A stretch of 64,000 bases of DNA from Sphingomonas sp. IBVSS2 (GTDB lineage Bacteria > Pseudomonadota > Alphaproteobacteria > Sphingomonadales > Sphingomonadaceae): the NCBI RefSeq assembly GCF_002127225.1, contig NZ_NFUR01000003.1:682001-746000 (forward strand). Reading direction: 5' to 3'. Positions 8,908-17,171 of this stretch are shown piece by piece (positions within the stretch are counted from its first letter, which is position 1; each line of letters opens with the position of its first letter). The position numbers and the translations under genes are program-made. The notes below the pieces were generated by a model. That model was not told where the DNA came from. It saw only the letters and a list, made by a program, of their open reading frames with translations, and searched no databases.

Positions 8908-9915
8908 CTAGCGTGCGCCGGTCAGGCTGTCGGATGGCAGCAGCTGGGTTTTGCCGGAAAGCCGGGTCACGGCGTAGGTGAATCCCGGCAGGAGCGCGAA
9001 GGCACCCACTTCGCCGGCCGCGCTCAGCGCCAGGAAGCCGACCTGCATCTCCCTTATGGCATCCCCGCGCAGGCGGGCGATATACTCGACCGCCTCCCGG
9101 CAGGCGGCCTGGGGCGAGAGGCCCGCGCGCATCGACGCGACCACGCGCGCGGTGCCGACGATGCGGGTGACTTCCTCGCCCACGCCGGTGGACGTGGCGC
9201 CGCCGATGCCGCGCTCGACATAGAGGCCGTGCCCCGCGAACGGCGAATCCCCGACGCGGCCGTGCATCTTGTAGGCCATGCCGGACGTCGTGCAGGCACC
9301 CGCCATGCGGCCGTCCGCCGAACGCGCGAGCAGGCCCAGCGTGTCGTGGTTCAGCGCCGAGCCCGGCGGGCCCGGCAACTCGTTCTCGATATTCGCCTGG
9401 GGCTTGTATTGCGCTGTCTTCAGCCATTCGCGCCACGCCTTCTCGGCCTCGGGCGTCAGTAGCTTGACGGGCTTCATCCCGTGTTCGATGGCAAGGCGCC
9501 GCGCGCCTTCGCCGACCAGCATCGTGTGCGGCGTCTTCTCCATGACCAGCCGGGCGACCGAGATCGCGTGGACGATGTCCTCGAGCGCCGCCACCGCGCC
9601 GATATGGCCCGCATCGTCCATGATGACCGCGTCCAGCGTCACGCGCCCATCGCGGTCGGGATAGCCGCCGAGCCCGACCGAATGGTTCGTCGGATCCGCC
9701 TCCGGCACGCGCGCGCCGGCCTCGACCGCGTCGATCAGCGATCCGCCCGCATTGAGGCGGGCGAGCGCCGCCGCGTTCGCCGCGGCTCCGAAATCCCAGG
9801 TGGAAACCAGCGCGACCGGGTCGCTGCCTCGCACGAAGGCGGAGCTGGCACCGGCGAAAGTCGCGCTCGTCAGGCCGATGGCCATGGCGGTGCGGCGAGT
9901 CACTGCTGTCGTCAT
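8908..9915 (-). CDS. Glycosylasparaginase (N4-(beta-N-acetylglucosaminyl)-L-asparaginase)
   Basis: This 335-residue precursor is an Ntn-hydrolase that cleaves the GlcNAc-Asn bond left when an endoglycosidase and proteases have trimmed a glycoprotein. The autocleavage site is clear: His190-Asp191-Thr192-Leu-Gly, where Thr192 becomes the N-terminal nucleophile. Other family segments are STWDFGAAANAAA, DPTNHSVGLGGYP, LDAVIMDD, RVGDSPFAGHGLYV and GGATSTGVGE. A Tat-like signal (VTRRTAMAIGLTSATFAG) suggests periplasmic location. The ATG at 9915 has GAGGAG 5 bases ahead and overlaps the CutC stop as ATGA. This enzyme, together with the GH85 of the same locus, is the strongest pointer to N-glycoprotein as substrate. 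Confidence 0.9.
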   Translation of the reverse strand: MTTAVTRRTAMAIGLTSATFAGASSAFVRGSDPVALVSTWDFGAAANAAALARLNAGGSLIDAVEAGARVPEADPTNHSVGLGGYPDRDGRVTLDAVIMDDAGHIGAVAALEDIVHAISVARLVMEKTPHTMLVGEGARRLAIEHGMKPVKLLTPEAEKAWREWLKTAQYKPQANIENELPGPPGSALNHDTLGLLARSADGRMAGACTTSGMAYKMHGRVGDSPFAGHGLYVERGIGGATSTGVGEEVTRIVGTARVVASMRAGLSPQAACREAVEYIARLRGDAIREMQVGFLALSAAGEVGAFALLPGFTYAVTRLSGKTQLLPSDSLTGAR

Positions 9916-10634
9916 GCGCTCTCCTCGATGGCGGTACGCAGGCGGCGGACCAGGGCCGCGCTGGTTCTGCGCCGGGGGCCGGCGGAAAAACCCATGGCCA
10001 CGCTGCGCGGGTCGGGGCGTCCAGGCTGGCTGGCGGAAGCATGCACCTCGTGCACGCCGCTCACGCGCGCGATCCGCACCACATTGTCGGGGGTGAGGCC
10101 CGAGCCGGCGATGACGGACAGCCTGCCGTCGGCGGCCTCCACCATCCTGGCGAGGGTGAGGGCGCCGGCCAGCGCCGTCGCTTCCTGGCCCGAACTGAGG
10201 ATCTTGTCGAAGCCCAGGGCGCAGGCCTCCTCGACCGCGGCAATCGGATCGGGGACGAGGTCGATCGCGCGATGCAGCACCAGCGCGGCATCGCGGCTGA
10301 CCATGCGGAAGCGGGCCAGGGCGCGCGAATCCAGCGTGTCGTCCGGGCGCAATGCGCCGACCACCACGCCGGCGGCACCCAGCGCGAGCGCGTGCCGGAT
10401 GTCTTCGGCCATCAGCGCCAGCTCGTCCATGTCGTAGACGAAGCTGCCCGCACGGGGGCGGATCATCGCGTGGACCGGAACGCCCGTCGCCACGGCATGT
10501 TCGATCAGGCCGGGGGAGGGCGTGAGGCCGCCCAGCTCGAGCGCGCCGCACAGCTCGATCCGGTCGGCGCCGCCCACCACCGCCGCGGCCACCCCTGCGG
10601 CGTCGTCGACGCAGATCTCGAGCATGACCGCCAT
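9912..10634 (-). CDS. cutC: CutC family protein
   Basis: This 240-residue cytosolic TIM-barrel protein is close to the usual CutC length. Family marks are LEICVDDAAG at the N-terminus, GADRIELCGALELGGLTPS, HAMIRPRAGSFVYD, GAAGVVVGALRPDDTLD and HRAIDLVPDP. CutC was named for copper tolerance in E. coli, but its biochemical role is unsettled. Here it is translationally linked on both sides, TGATG with the GH92 stop and ATGA with the glycosylasparaginase start. That placement argues for a job in sugar metabolism rather than copper handling (inference). Confidence 0.9.
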   Translation of the reverse strand: MAVMLEICVDDAAGVAAAVVGGADRIELCGALELGGLTPSPGLIEHAVATGVPVHAMIRPRAGSFVYDMDELALMAEDIRHALALGAAGVVVGALRPDDTLDSRALARFRMVSRDAALVLHRAIDLVPDPIAAVEEACALGFDKILSSGQEATALAGALTLARMVEAADGRLSVIAGSGLTPDNVVRIARVSGVHEVHASASQPGRPDPRSVAMGFSAGPRRRTSAALVRRLRTAIEESA

Positions 10635-12955
10635 CAGCGCTTGCCCCGGCCGCTCATCGAGAAGGGGGCGGCCTCGGGTCCCGTGCCCCATGCCATGTTC
10701 GGCCGCGGCCCCATCTCGAAGCGCAATGTGCCGCCGGCCATGATCTCGTCATGGCCCAGCCAGGTGCGGTTCAGCGGCTGGCCGTTTAGCGTGGCGGACT
10801 GGATATAGAGGTTCGCGGCGCTGTTTCCGGGCGCCTCGATGGTGAAGGTCCGGCCATTCTCCAGCGCCAGTTCGGCATGCCGGAACAGGGGCGAGCCGAT
10901 CACATATTGGTTCGCGCCCGGCGTCACCGGATAGAAGCCGAGCGCGCTGAACACGTACCAGGCCGAGGTCTGCCCATTGTCCTCGTCGCCCGGATAGCCG
11001 TCGGGCGCGCTCGAATAGAGCTTGCGCATCACTTCGCGCACCCGGGCCTGTGCCTTCCACGGCTGGCCGGCATAATTGTAGAGATAGATCATGTGCTGGA
11101 TCGGCTGGTTGCCATGGGCATAATTGCCCATGTCGACGATCTGCATCTCGCGGATCTCGTGGATCGTGAAGCCGTAATAGCTGTCGTCGAACTTGGGCGG
11201 GCTGTCGAACACGCTGTCCAGCTTCGCGGCAAAGGCCTTGTCGCCGCCCATCAGTGCGATCAGGCCCTGCACGTCCTGGAACACCGACCAGCTGTAGTGG
11301 AGGCTGTTGCCCTCGGTGAAGGCGTCGCCCCATTTTAGCGGGTTGAAGGGAGACTGGAAGCTTCCGTCCCGGTTGCGGCCGCGCATCCACCCGCTCTCGG
11401 CGTCGAACAGCTTGCGGTAATTCTGTGCCCGCTCCGCGAACAGGGCAGCGTCCCGGGGCTTGCCGAGTGCTTGCGCGAGCCGCGAGATGGTGAAATCGGC
11501 ATAGGCATATTCGAGCGTGCGCGCGGCATTCTCGTTGATGCCGACATCGTACGGAACATAGCCGAGCCGGTTGTACCAGTCGACGCCTTCGCGACCGACG
11601 GAGCTGATCGTCTTGCCTTCGCGCGACTTCGGCCGGCCCCGATCGGTATCGGCATTCTTGCGGATGGCCTCGTAGAGCTTGGCGATGTCGAAGCCGCGAA
11701 TGCCCTTGAGATAGGCGTCGGCGATGTTCACCGCCGAGTTCGAGCCGATCATCACGTCGCGGTGGCCGGGGCTGGCCCATTCGGGCAGCCAGCCCGATTC
11801 GTCATAGGTGTTGGCGAGCCCCTGCATGATCTGGCCGTCGACCTCGCGGTGCATCAGCGCGAATAGCGGGAAGACCGCGCGGAACGTGTCCCAGAAGCCG
11901 TTGTCGGTGAACATCGGGCCGGGATGCACCTTGCCGTCATAGGGGCTGTAGTGGATCGTCCGGCCGGACGCATCGACTTCGTGGAACCTGCGCGGAAAGA
12001 GCAGGGTGCGGTAGAGCGCCGAATAGAAGGTGCGCTTCGCGTCGATATCCGGGTCTTCCACCTTGTACCGGCCGAGCAGGGCGTTCCATTCGTCCCTGGC
12101 CTTGGCTTCGGTGGTCTCGAAGCTGTCCTTGCCGATCTCGCGATCGAGGTTGAGCGCGGCCTGTTCGGGGCTGACGAACGAGGAGGCGACGCGGACATGG
12201 ACCTGCTCGCCCTTGCGCGTCTTGAACCCGATGATCGCGCCGACATGCTGCCCTTCGGCCTGGGCGATTCCCGGGTTGCGCTTCCAGCCGTCCCCCCAGG
12301 TATCGGCAACTTCGAAATCGCGATCGAACTCGGCGACGAACCAGTTGTGGAAATTCCCCGGAACGCCGCCATGATTGTTGCGCGCATAGCCGATGATCCG
12401 GCGCTCCTTCGGCAGGATCCTGACCATCGAGCCCATGTCGAACGCATCGAGCAGGATCCAGCTCTGCTCGCTCTCGGGAAAGGTGAAGCGGAAATGCGCC
12501 GCCCGCGCGGTGGGAGCGACCTGGGCGGTCACGTCGTAATCGGCCAGATACACGCTATAGCGATAGGGCCTCGCCGTCTCGGCCTTGTGCGAGAACCAGG
12601 ATTGGCGCTCGTCTTCCTTGAACTTGAGCGGACCGGTGAGCGCCATCAGCGAGAACGCGCCATAATCGTTGAGCCAGGGGCTCGGCTGATGGGTCTGCTT
12701 GATGCCGCGGATCTTGTGGTCGCCGTAGCGATAGGTCCAGCCATCGCCCATCTTGTTGGTCATGGGCGTCCAGAAGTTCATGCCCCATGGCACGGCGATC
12801 GCCGGATAGGTGTTGCCATAGGACAATTCGAACGACGAATCGGTTCCCGTGAGCGGGTTCGCCAGGTCGGCATAGTCCGGCGCCTGCTGCGCGGCGAGCG
12901 GGACCGGAAGCATGGCCAGGGCGAACCCCAGAAACCGCGTTGCAAATCCCCCCAT
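10634..12955 (-). CDS. GH92 alpha-mannosidase, canonical active site
   Basis: This 773-residue exported enzyme starts MGGFATRFLGFALAMLPVPL (signal peptide ending LAAQ). Family 92 enzymes are calcium-dependent inverting exo-alpha-mannosidases acting on high-mannose N-glycans and yeast mannan. By motif spacing against the studied Bacteroides BT3990 enzyme, the general acid is Glu548 in FTEGNSLHYSW, the His-Glu pair is 599-600 in IHEIREM, and the base Asp pair is 657/659 in PGDEDNGQTSAW. All are intact. Other marks are GNTYPAIAVPWGMNFW and YLYNYAGQPWKAQ. The start could also be the ATG at 12961; AGGGAG precedes both. It follows ROK by 23 bases and overlaps cutC. Confidence 0.92.
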   Translation of the reverse strand: MGGFATRFLGFALAMLPVPLAAQQAPDYADLANPLTGTDSSFELSYGNTYPAIAVPWGMNFWTPMTNKMGDGWTYRYGDHKIRGIKQTHQPSPWLNDYGAFSLMALTGPLKFKEDERQSWFSHKAETARPYRYSVYLADYDVTAQVAPTARAAHFRFTFPESEQSWILLDAFDMGSMVRILPKERRIIGYARNNHGGVPGNFHNWFVAEFDRDFEVADTWGDGWKRNPGIAQAEGQHVGAIIGFKTRKGEQVHVRVASSFVSPEQAALNLDREIGKDSFETTEAKARDEWNALLGRYKVEDPDIDAKRTFYSALYRTLLFPRRFHEVDASGRTIHYSPYDGKVHPGPMFTDNGFWDTFRAVFPLFALMHREVDGQIMQGLANTYDESGWLPEWASPGHRDVMIGSNSAVNIADAYLKGIRGFDIAKLYEAIRKNADTDRGRPKSREGKTISSVGREGVDWYNRLGYVPYDVGINENAARTLEYAYADFTISRLAQALGKPRDAALFAERAQNYRKLFDAESGWMRGRNRDGSFQSPFNPLKWGDAFTEGNSLHYSWSVFQDVQGLIALMGGDKAFAAKLDSVFDSPPKFDDSYYGFTIHEIREMQIVDMGNYAHGNQPIQHMIYLYNYAGQPWKAQARVREVMRKLYSSAPDGYPGDEDNGQTSAWYVFSALGFYPVTPGANQYVIGSPLFRHAELALENGRTFTIEAPGNSAANLYIQSATLNGQPLNRTWLGHDEIMAGGTLRFEMGPRPNMAWGTGPEAAPFSMSGRGKR

Positions 12956-12978
12956 CCGCATCGTCTCCCTATCCCTTC

Positions 12979-13896
12979 TCACCGGCGCGGAAGCCGGGTT
13001 CGTGCCTCGGCCCAGAAGGCGGGGGTGAACATCTGGCCCGCGCCTACAATCGCCGCATCTTCGGTATTCTCGTGTATCAATATCGGTATCGCCATATCGC
13101 ACGCGGCGAGCCCCTGGCGCAGGGTGGGCGCGAAAAGGTCGAACGCGCCGGCGATGCGCCCGCCGAGCATGATCGTCTCCGCGCCGAATCCGCGCGCCCA
13201 GGGCGCGACGATGGCGGCGAGATTGGCGCCATATTCCGCGAAGACTTCCCGCACGACTTCATTCTGCCGGGCGTCGGCGGCCATTCTGGCCACATTCTCC
13301 TGCGGACGCCCGCTCTGCCTGGCGCCCTCGGTCAGAAGCCAGCGGGACGAGACATAGTCATCGGCGATCCCGTGCTTGAACGGCAAATTCCACAGGCAGC
13401 CGCCGGGCGGCACCACGCCCGGTTCCTCCTCGATCACCGGGATGCCGCTATCGAGGAACGCGGCCCCGAGCCCGGTGCCGAGCGTGATCGCGAGCACGCG
13501 GGTGCAACTCCCCGTGGCACCCATCGCCGCGCAGCCGACCGCGAAGGCAGTCGCGTCGTTCAGGAAGCGGATCTCGCGCGAAACGGGCAGGCGGCGCTGC
13601 AATTCGTCGCGCACATTGATGCCGTAGAGGCTTTCGAACTTGCCATTGCCTTCGAAGAAGGCGGTGCCGGTGCGATAGTCGAACGGGCCCGGCATCGCGA
13701 TGCCGACTCCGGTGACCTGGTCGGTGTCCGGCGCGATCGTCGTGATCAGGTTCGCCCAGGCATCGAGGAGTTCCGCGCTGGCGGCGCCGCTGCGCGTCTC
13801 GCTATGCCTGTAGCTCTTGACGAGGATCCCGTGCCCCTGCCGGTTCAGCAGCGCGCCGGCGACGTGGTGACCGCCGATATCCAGCCCGACGATCAT
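12979..13896 (-). CDS. ROK family sugar kinase without the zinc motif
   Basis: This 305-residue protein has the actin-fold ATPase marks of ROK kinases: MIVGLDIGGHHVAGALL (phosphate 1), GIAMPGPFDYRTG, the catalytic LNDATAFAVG and ITLGTGLGAAFLD (phosphate 2). The usual cysteine-rich zinc motif (C-x-C-G-x2-G-C-x-E) is absent; the matching stretch reads PPGGCLWNLPFKHG. ROK kinases phosphorylate glucose, fructose, mannose, N-acetylglucosamine or N-acetylmannosamine. In this operon mannose or N-acetylglucosamine is likely (inference). The ATG at 13896 has GAGAGG 6 bases ahead. It is first in its operon, with the LacI-type operator 57 bases upstream. Confidence 0.85.
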   Translation of the reverse strand: MIVGLDIGGHHVAGALLNRQGHGILVKSYRHSETRSGAASAELLDAWANLITTIAPDTDQVTGVGIAMPGPFDYRTGTAFFEGNGKFESLYGINVRDELQRRLPVSREIRFLNDATAFAVGCAAMGATGSCTRVLAITLGTGLGAAFLDSGIPVIEEEPGVVPPGGCLWNLPFKHGIADDYVSSRWLLTEGARQSGRPQENVARMAADARQNEVVREVFAEYGANLAAIVAPWARGFGAETIMLGGRIAGAFDLFAPTLRQGLAACDMAIPILIHENTEDAAIVGAGQMFTPAFWAEARTRLPRR

Positions 13897-13952
13897 TCCA
13901 TGCCTCTCCCCCCTGGACCCGTTGCGCCGCGCGACGCGGTCGTTGCACGAAA

Positions 13953-13966
13953 TGTAATCCATTACA
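13953..13966. promoter_or_regulatory. LacI-type operator upstream of the ROK operon
   Basis: TGTAATCCATTACA is a perfect 6+6 inverted repeat around a CC centre, 57 bases before the ROK start. The same half-sites occur at 15177-15190 and 24611-24624, each in front of another unit of the N-glycan locus. The rest of the 166-base gap between ROK and lacI shows nothing else clear. Confidence 0.75.
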
Positions 13967-14062
13967 TCTCGCGAGGCCAGCCTTATTTGAGGGCAGTCGG
14001 TGGAAATGGCCGTGGGCGGTGGCCGGACGGGCTCTCGGCGCTATCGGCGAGGGCCGGGGCGC

Positions 14063-15046
14063 TCACCCGCTGCTCTCGCGAACGACCAGGGTGTGCGGAA
14101 GAATGTGCACGGCCTCGTCCCGCGCCTTGTCCTCGATCCAGTCGATCAGCAGCTCGCAGGCCTTGGCGCCCATTTCGGCGGCCGGCTGCCTGACGGTGGT
14201 GAGTGCCGGCGTGGAATGGGCGGCGAAATCGATGTCGTCGAAGCCGGTGACCGCGATGTCCGAGGGGACCGAGACGCCCAGCGCCGCGAGCGCCTGGATC
14301 GCGCCGATGGCCATTTCGTCATTGATGCTGACGATCGCGGTGGGGCGCGGTGTCATTGCGAGAATCTCGCGCGCGGCTTCGAAGCCGGACTGCATCCTGA
14401 AACTGCCGTGGAGTACGAGCCCCGGATCGAAGGCGATTCCGGCCGCCTCGAGTGCCTGGCGATAGCCCTTGAGACGGTCGATGGCATGGGCGTTGGCCTG
14501 CGGGCCGCTGATCGCCGCGATCCGGCGATGGCCGCGGGCGATGAGGTGCGCGACCACCTCGTGCATCGCGCCGACATTGTCGATCCGGACGGAAGGCGCT
14601 TCCGTCAGTTCGCAGCCACAGGCATGGACCACGGGGTAGGGAGCCTGGCGGCGGCTTTCGGCCGGCGCATAGTCGGGGCTGAGCTGGATCACGCCGTCCG
14701 CCAGCCGTGTCTCGACCAGCCGGGCATAATGTTCCTCGCGCTCGGGCGAATCGCGCGTGTCGCCGAGCAGCACCGAATAGCCGCGCTTCCAGGCGGTCGC
14801 CTCGATTCCCGCGGTGACGTTGGCGAAGAACGGATTGGCGATGCCGGGCACGAGCACCAGCAGCGTGAAGGACTTGTCGGTACGCAGGTTGCGCGCCAGC
14901 ATGTTGGGCCGATAGTTCACGGCCTCGACTGCCTTGAACACTTTCGCGCGGGTCTTCTCGGTCACCTTCTCCGGCTCGCGGAGCGCCCGCGACACGGTCG
15001 CCGTCGAAAGCCCGGCTGCCCGTGCTACGTCAAGGATGGTGGTCAT
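14063..15046 (-). CDS. LacI family transcriptional regulator of the N-glycan locus
   Basis: This 327-residue regulator has an N-terminal LacI helix-turn-helix (TILDVARAAGLSTATVSRAL), the hinge helix region (YRPNMLARNLRTDKS) and a periplasmic-binding-protein-like effector domain (VLVPGIANPFFANVTAGIE, later AVTGFDDIDFAAHSTPALTT). It is divergent from the SSS-GH92-GH2-GH85 operon, with a palindromic operator between them. The start at 15046 is taken from the family pattern M-T-x-I-x-D-V-A; its ribosome binding site is weak, and an in-frame ATG at 15082 is possible. The effector is likely a mono- or disaccharide from the glycan (inference). Confidence 0.88.
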   Translation of the reverse strand: MTTILDVARAAGLSTATVSRALREPEKVTEKTRAKVFKAVEAVNYRPNMLARNLRTDKSFTLLVLVPGIANPFFANVTAGIEATAWKRGYSVLLGDTRDSPEREEHYARLVETRLADGVIQLSPDYAPAESRRQAPYPVVHACGCELTEAPSVRIDNVGAMHEVVAHLIARGHRRIAAISGPQANAHAIDRLKGYRQALEAAGIAFDPGLVLHGSFRMQSGFEAAREILAMTPRPTAIVSINDEMAIGAIQALAALGVSVPSDIAVTGFDDIDFAAHSTPALTTVRQPAAEMGAKACELLIDWIEDKARDEAVHILPHTLVVRESSG

Positions 15047-15165
15047 CGCCGTGTGATTGCCCTTCGCACTTCCCGCATCCATCCGCTCCCCCATTGCCCG
15101 ATCCCGCGTCGTTCCTGACGAAAGAGGGCGATGGCCGGCCTGTTGTCAATATTGTCGAGAAGGGC

Positions 15166-15190
15166 TTTACAAAAAATGTAATCGATTGCA
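15166..15190. promoter_or_regulatory. Divergent promoter/operator between lacI and the SSS operon
   Basis: TTTACA at 15166-15171 looks like a -35 element. It is followed by the operator TGTAATCGATTGCA at 15177-15190, one base away from a perfect palindrome and centred on CG as LacI-family sites usually are. The position inside the only gap between the divergent units would let one site control both. No clear -10 was identified. Confidence 0.65.
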
Positions 15191-15275
15191 AATCCGGATT
15201 CGCGCAACGAGTCCGGGCAGATAGCAAAGGTCCGGCGGGCGCGGCGCCAACGGGTTCGTTGGAGAGGGGGCAGGA

Positions 15276-17171
15276 TTGACCGTTATCGATGGCGCGATCG
15301 TCGCCGCCTATCTCGTCGCAACGCTCGTCATCGCGCTGGTGGTGCGTCGCCGCGCGGCGCAGAGCATCGACAGCTATTATCTCGGCAACAAGAAGATGCC
15401 CTGGTATCTGCTCTGCCTGTCCGACGCGTCGGGGATGTTCGATATCTCGGGCACGATGTGGCTGACGACGCTGCTGTTCGTCTACGGCTTGAAGAGCGTC
15501 TGGCTTCCCTGGCTGTGGCCGGTGTTCAACCAGGTCTTCCTGATGGCCTTCCTCGCGCTGTGGCTGCGCCGCTCGAACGTGCGTTCCGGGGCCGAATGGA
15601 TCCTGCTGCGCTTCGGGGAGGGGACGGGAAGCCGGCTCTCCCATCTTTCGGTGGTGGTCTTCGCGCTGTTCTGCGTGGTCGGCTTCCTCGCCTATGCCTT
15701 TGTCGGCATCGGCAAGTTCATGGAGCTGTTCATCCCGTGGGAAACGGTGGCGCCGCTGCTCGGCGGGATTGCCGTCGATCCCGCGCTGGTGCCGAACATC
15801 TATGCAGTGTTCTTCACCAGCCTGGTCACGCTCTATGTCGTGCTCGGCGGCATGCCCGGGATCGTGTGGACCGATGTCCTGCAATTCTCGATCATGACCA
15901 TCGCGGCGATCTTCATCGCCGGCCTCGCCATGACCCTGGTCTCGCCGGAACAAGTGGTGGCCGCCACGCCGCATGGGTGGATGAACCCATTTTTCGGCTG
16001 GTCGCTCGACCTGGACTGGCATGCGATCCAGCCCGAGGTCCAGACCAAGATCGCGGCCGATGGCTACGGCCTGTTCGGCGCGCTGTTCATGATGATGCTC
16101 TTCTCGGGCATATTGAAGAGCGCCGCCGGCCCCGCGCCGAGTTACGACATGCAGCGCATCCTGGCGACGCGCACGCCGCGCGACGCGGCGAAGCTGACCG
16201 GCTTCGTCTCGGTGGTCCTGATGCCGATCCGCTATCTGATGATCACCGGCTTCACGGTGCTGGCGCTGGTCTTCGTCGACCGGCTCGATCTCGTCTCGGG
16301 CGGGCGGATCGACTATGAGAGCATCCTGCCGGCCGCGATCCAGAGCTTCGCGCCGACCGGCATGCGCGGGCTCATCATCACCGGCCTGCTCGCCGCGTTC
16401 ATGGCGACGTTCGCCAGCAGTCTCAACGCGGCGCCGCTCTACCTCGTGAACGACATCTATCGCCGCTACGTCAATCCGGACGCGTCGCAGCGCAGGATGA
16501 TCTGGATGAGCTATGCCGTGTCGCTCACCGTCGTCCTCGTCAGCATGGGGATCGGCCTGTTCGTCTCGAGCATCAACGATGCCCTGCAATGGATCGTGTC
16601 GGGCCTGTGGGGCGGCTACACCGCGTCGAACGTGATCAAATGGTATTGGTGGCGGTTCAACGGCCATGGTTATTTCTGGGGCACGGTCGCCGGCATGGCC
16701 TGCGCGATGACCTTCCCGTTCCTGTTCGGGGCGCTGCTGCCCGGCATGGGTTCCGTGCTGGCGCTCTATCTCTTCCCGCTGGTGATCCTGGTTGCGGGGA
16801 CCGTTGCCATCACCATGAGCCTGGTGACTCCGCCGACCGACATGGCCGTGCTCAAGACTTTCTACGACCGGGTGCGGCCCTGGGGCTTCTGGGGGCCGGT
16901 GCACCGGGCGCTCGCGCAGGAGCGGCCGGGGGTGCGGCCGAACCGCAACTTCCCGCGCGACATGTTCAACATCGCGGTGGGGACGATCGTCCAGACCAGC
17001 CTGGTGGCGGTGCCGATCTTCCTCGTGCTCAAGAATATCCCCGGCCTGCTGGCGGCGATCGCGGTCGCCTCCGCCGGCGGGCTGATCCTGTGGCGCACCT
17101 GGTACCGCCGGCTCGAGGACTGGCCGAGCGACATGGCGCGGCTGGACTCAGCGCCGGAGATCGCGCGATGA
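15276..17171 (+). CDS. Sodium:solute symporter (SSS family)
   Basis: This 631-residue inner-membrane carrier has about 13 hydrophobic helices. The N-terminus (VIDGAIVAAYLVATLVIALV, then SIDSYYLGNKKMPWYLL) and the SSLNAAPLYLVNDIYRRYV segment are typical of the sodium/sugar branch of the solute:sodium symporters. The start is TTG at 15276, with GGAGAGGGGG ending 5 bases before it; there is no nearby in-frame ATG. The stop overlaps the GH92 start as ATGA. It is first in the SSS-GH92-GH2-GH85 operon and probably imports a mono- or disaccharide product of those enzymes (inference). Confidence 0.87.
   Translation: MTVIDGAIVAAYLVATLVIALVVRRRAAQSIDSYYLGNKKMPWYLLCLSDASGMFDISGTMWLTTLLFVYGLKSVWLPWLWPVFNQVFLMAFLALWLRRSNVRSGAEWILLRFGEGTGSRLSHLSVVVFALFCVVGFLAYAFVGIGKFMELFIPWETVAPLLGGIAVDPALVPNIYAVFFTSLVTLYVVLGGMPGIVWTDVLQFSIMTIAAIFIAGLAMTLVSPEQVVAATPHGWMNPFFGWSLDLDWHAIQPEVQTKIAADGYGLFGALFMMMLFSGILKSAAGPAPSYDMQRILATRTPRDAAKLTGFVSVVLMPIRYLMITGFTVLALVFVDRLDLVSGGRIDYESILPAAIQSFAPTGMRGLIITGLLAAFMATFASSLNAAPLYLVNDIYRRYVNPDASQRRMIWMSYAVSLTVVLVSMGIGLFVSSINDALQWIVSGLWGGYTASNVIKWYWWRFNGHGYFWGTVAGMACAMTFPFLFGALLPGMGSVLALYLFPLVILVAGTVAITMSLVTPPTDMAVLKTFYDRVRPWGFWGPVHRALAQERPGVRPNRNFPRDMFNIAVGTIVQTSLVAVPIFLVLKNIPGLLAAIAVASAGGLILWRTWYRRLEDWPSDMARLDSAPEIAR

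Noticed and set aside
10634..12955. GNQP in the first GH92, where relatives have GNEP, looked like loss of the catalytic acid.
   Set aside because: Spacing to the known Glu533/Asp642/Asp644 of BT3990 puts the acid at Glu548 in the EGN motif, which is intact; GNQP is not the acid position.
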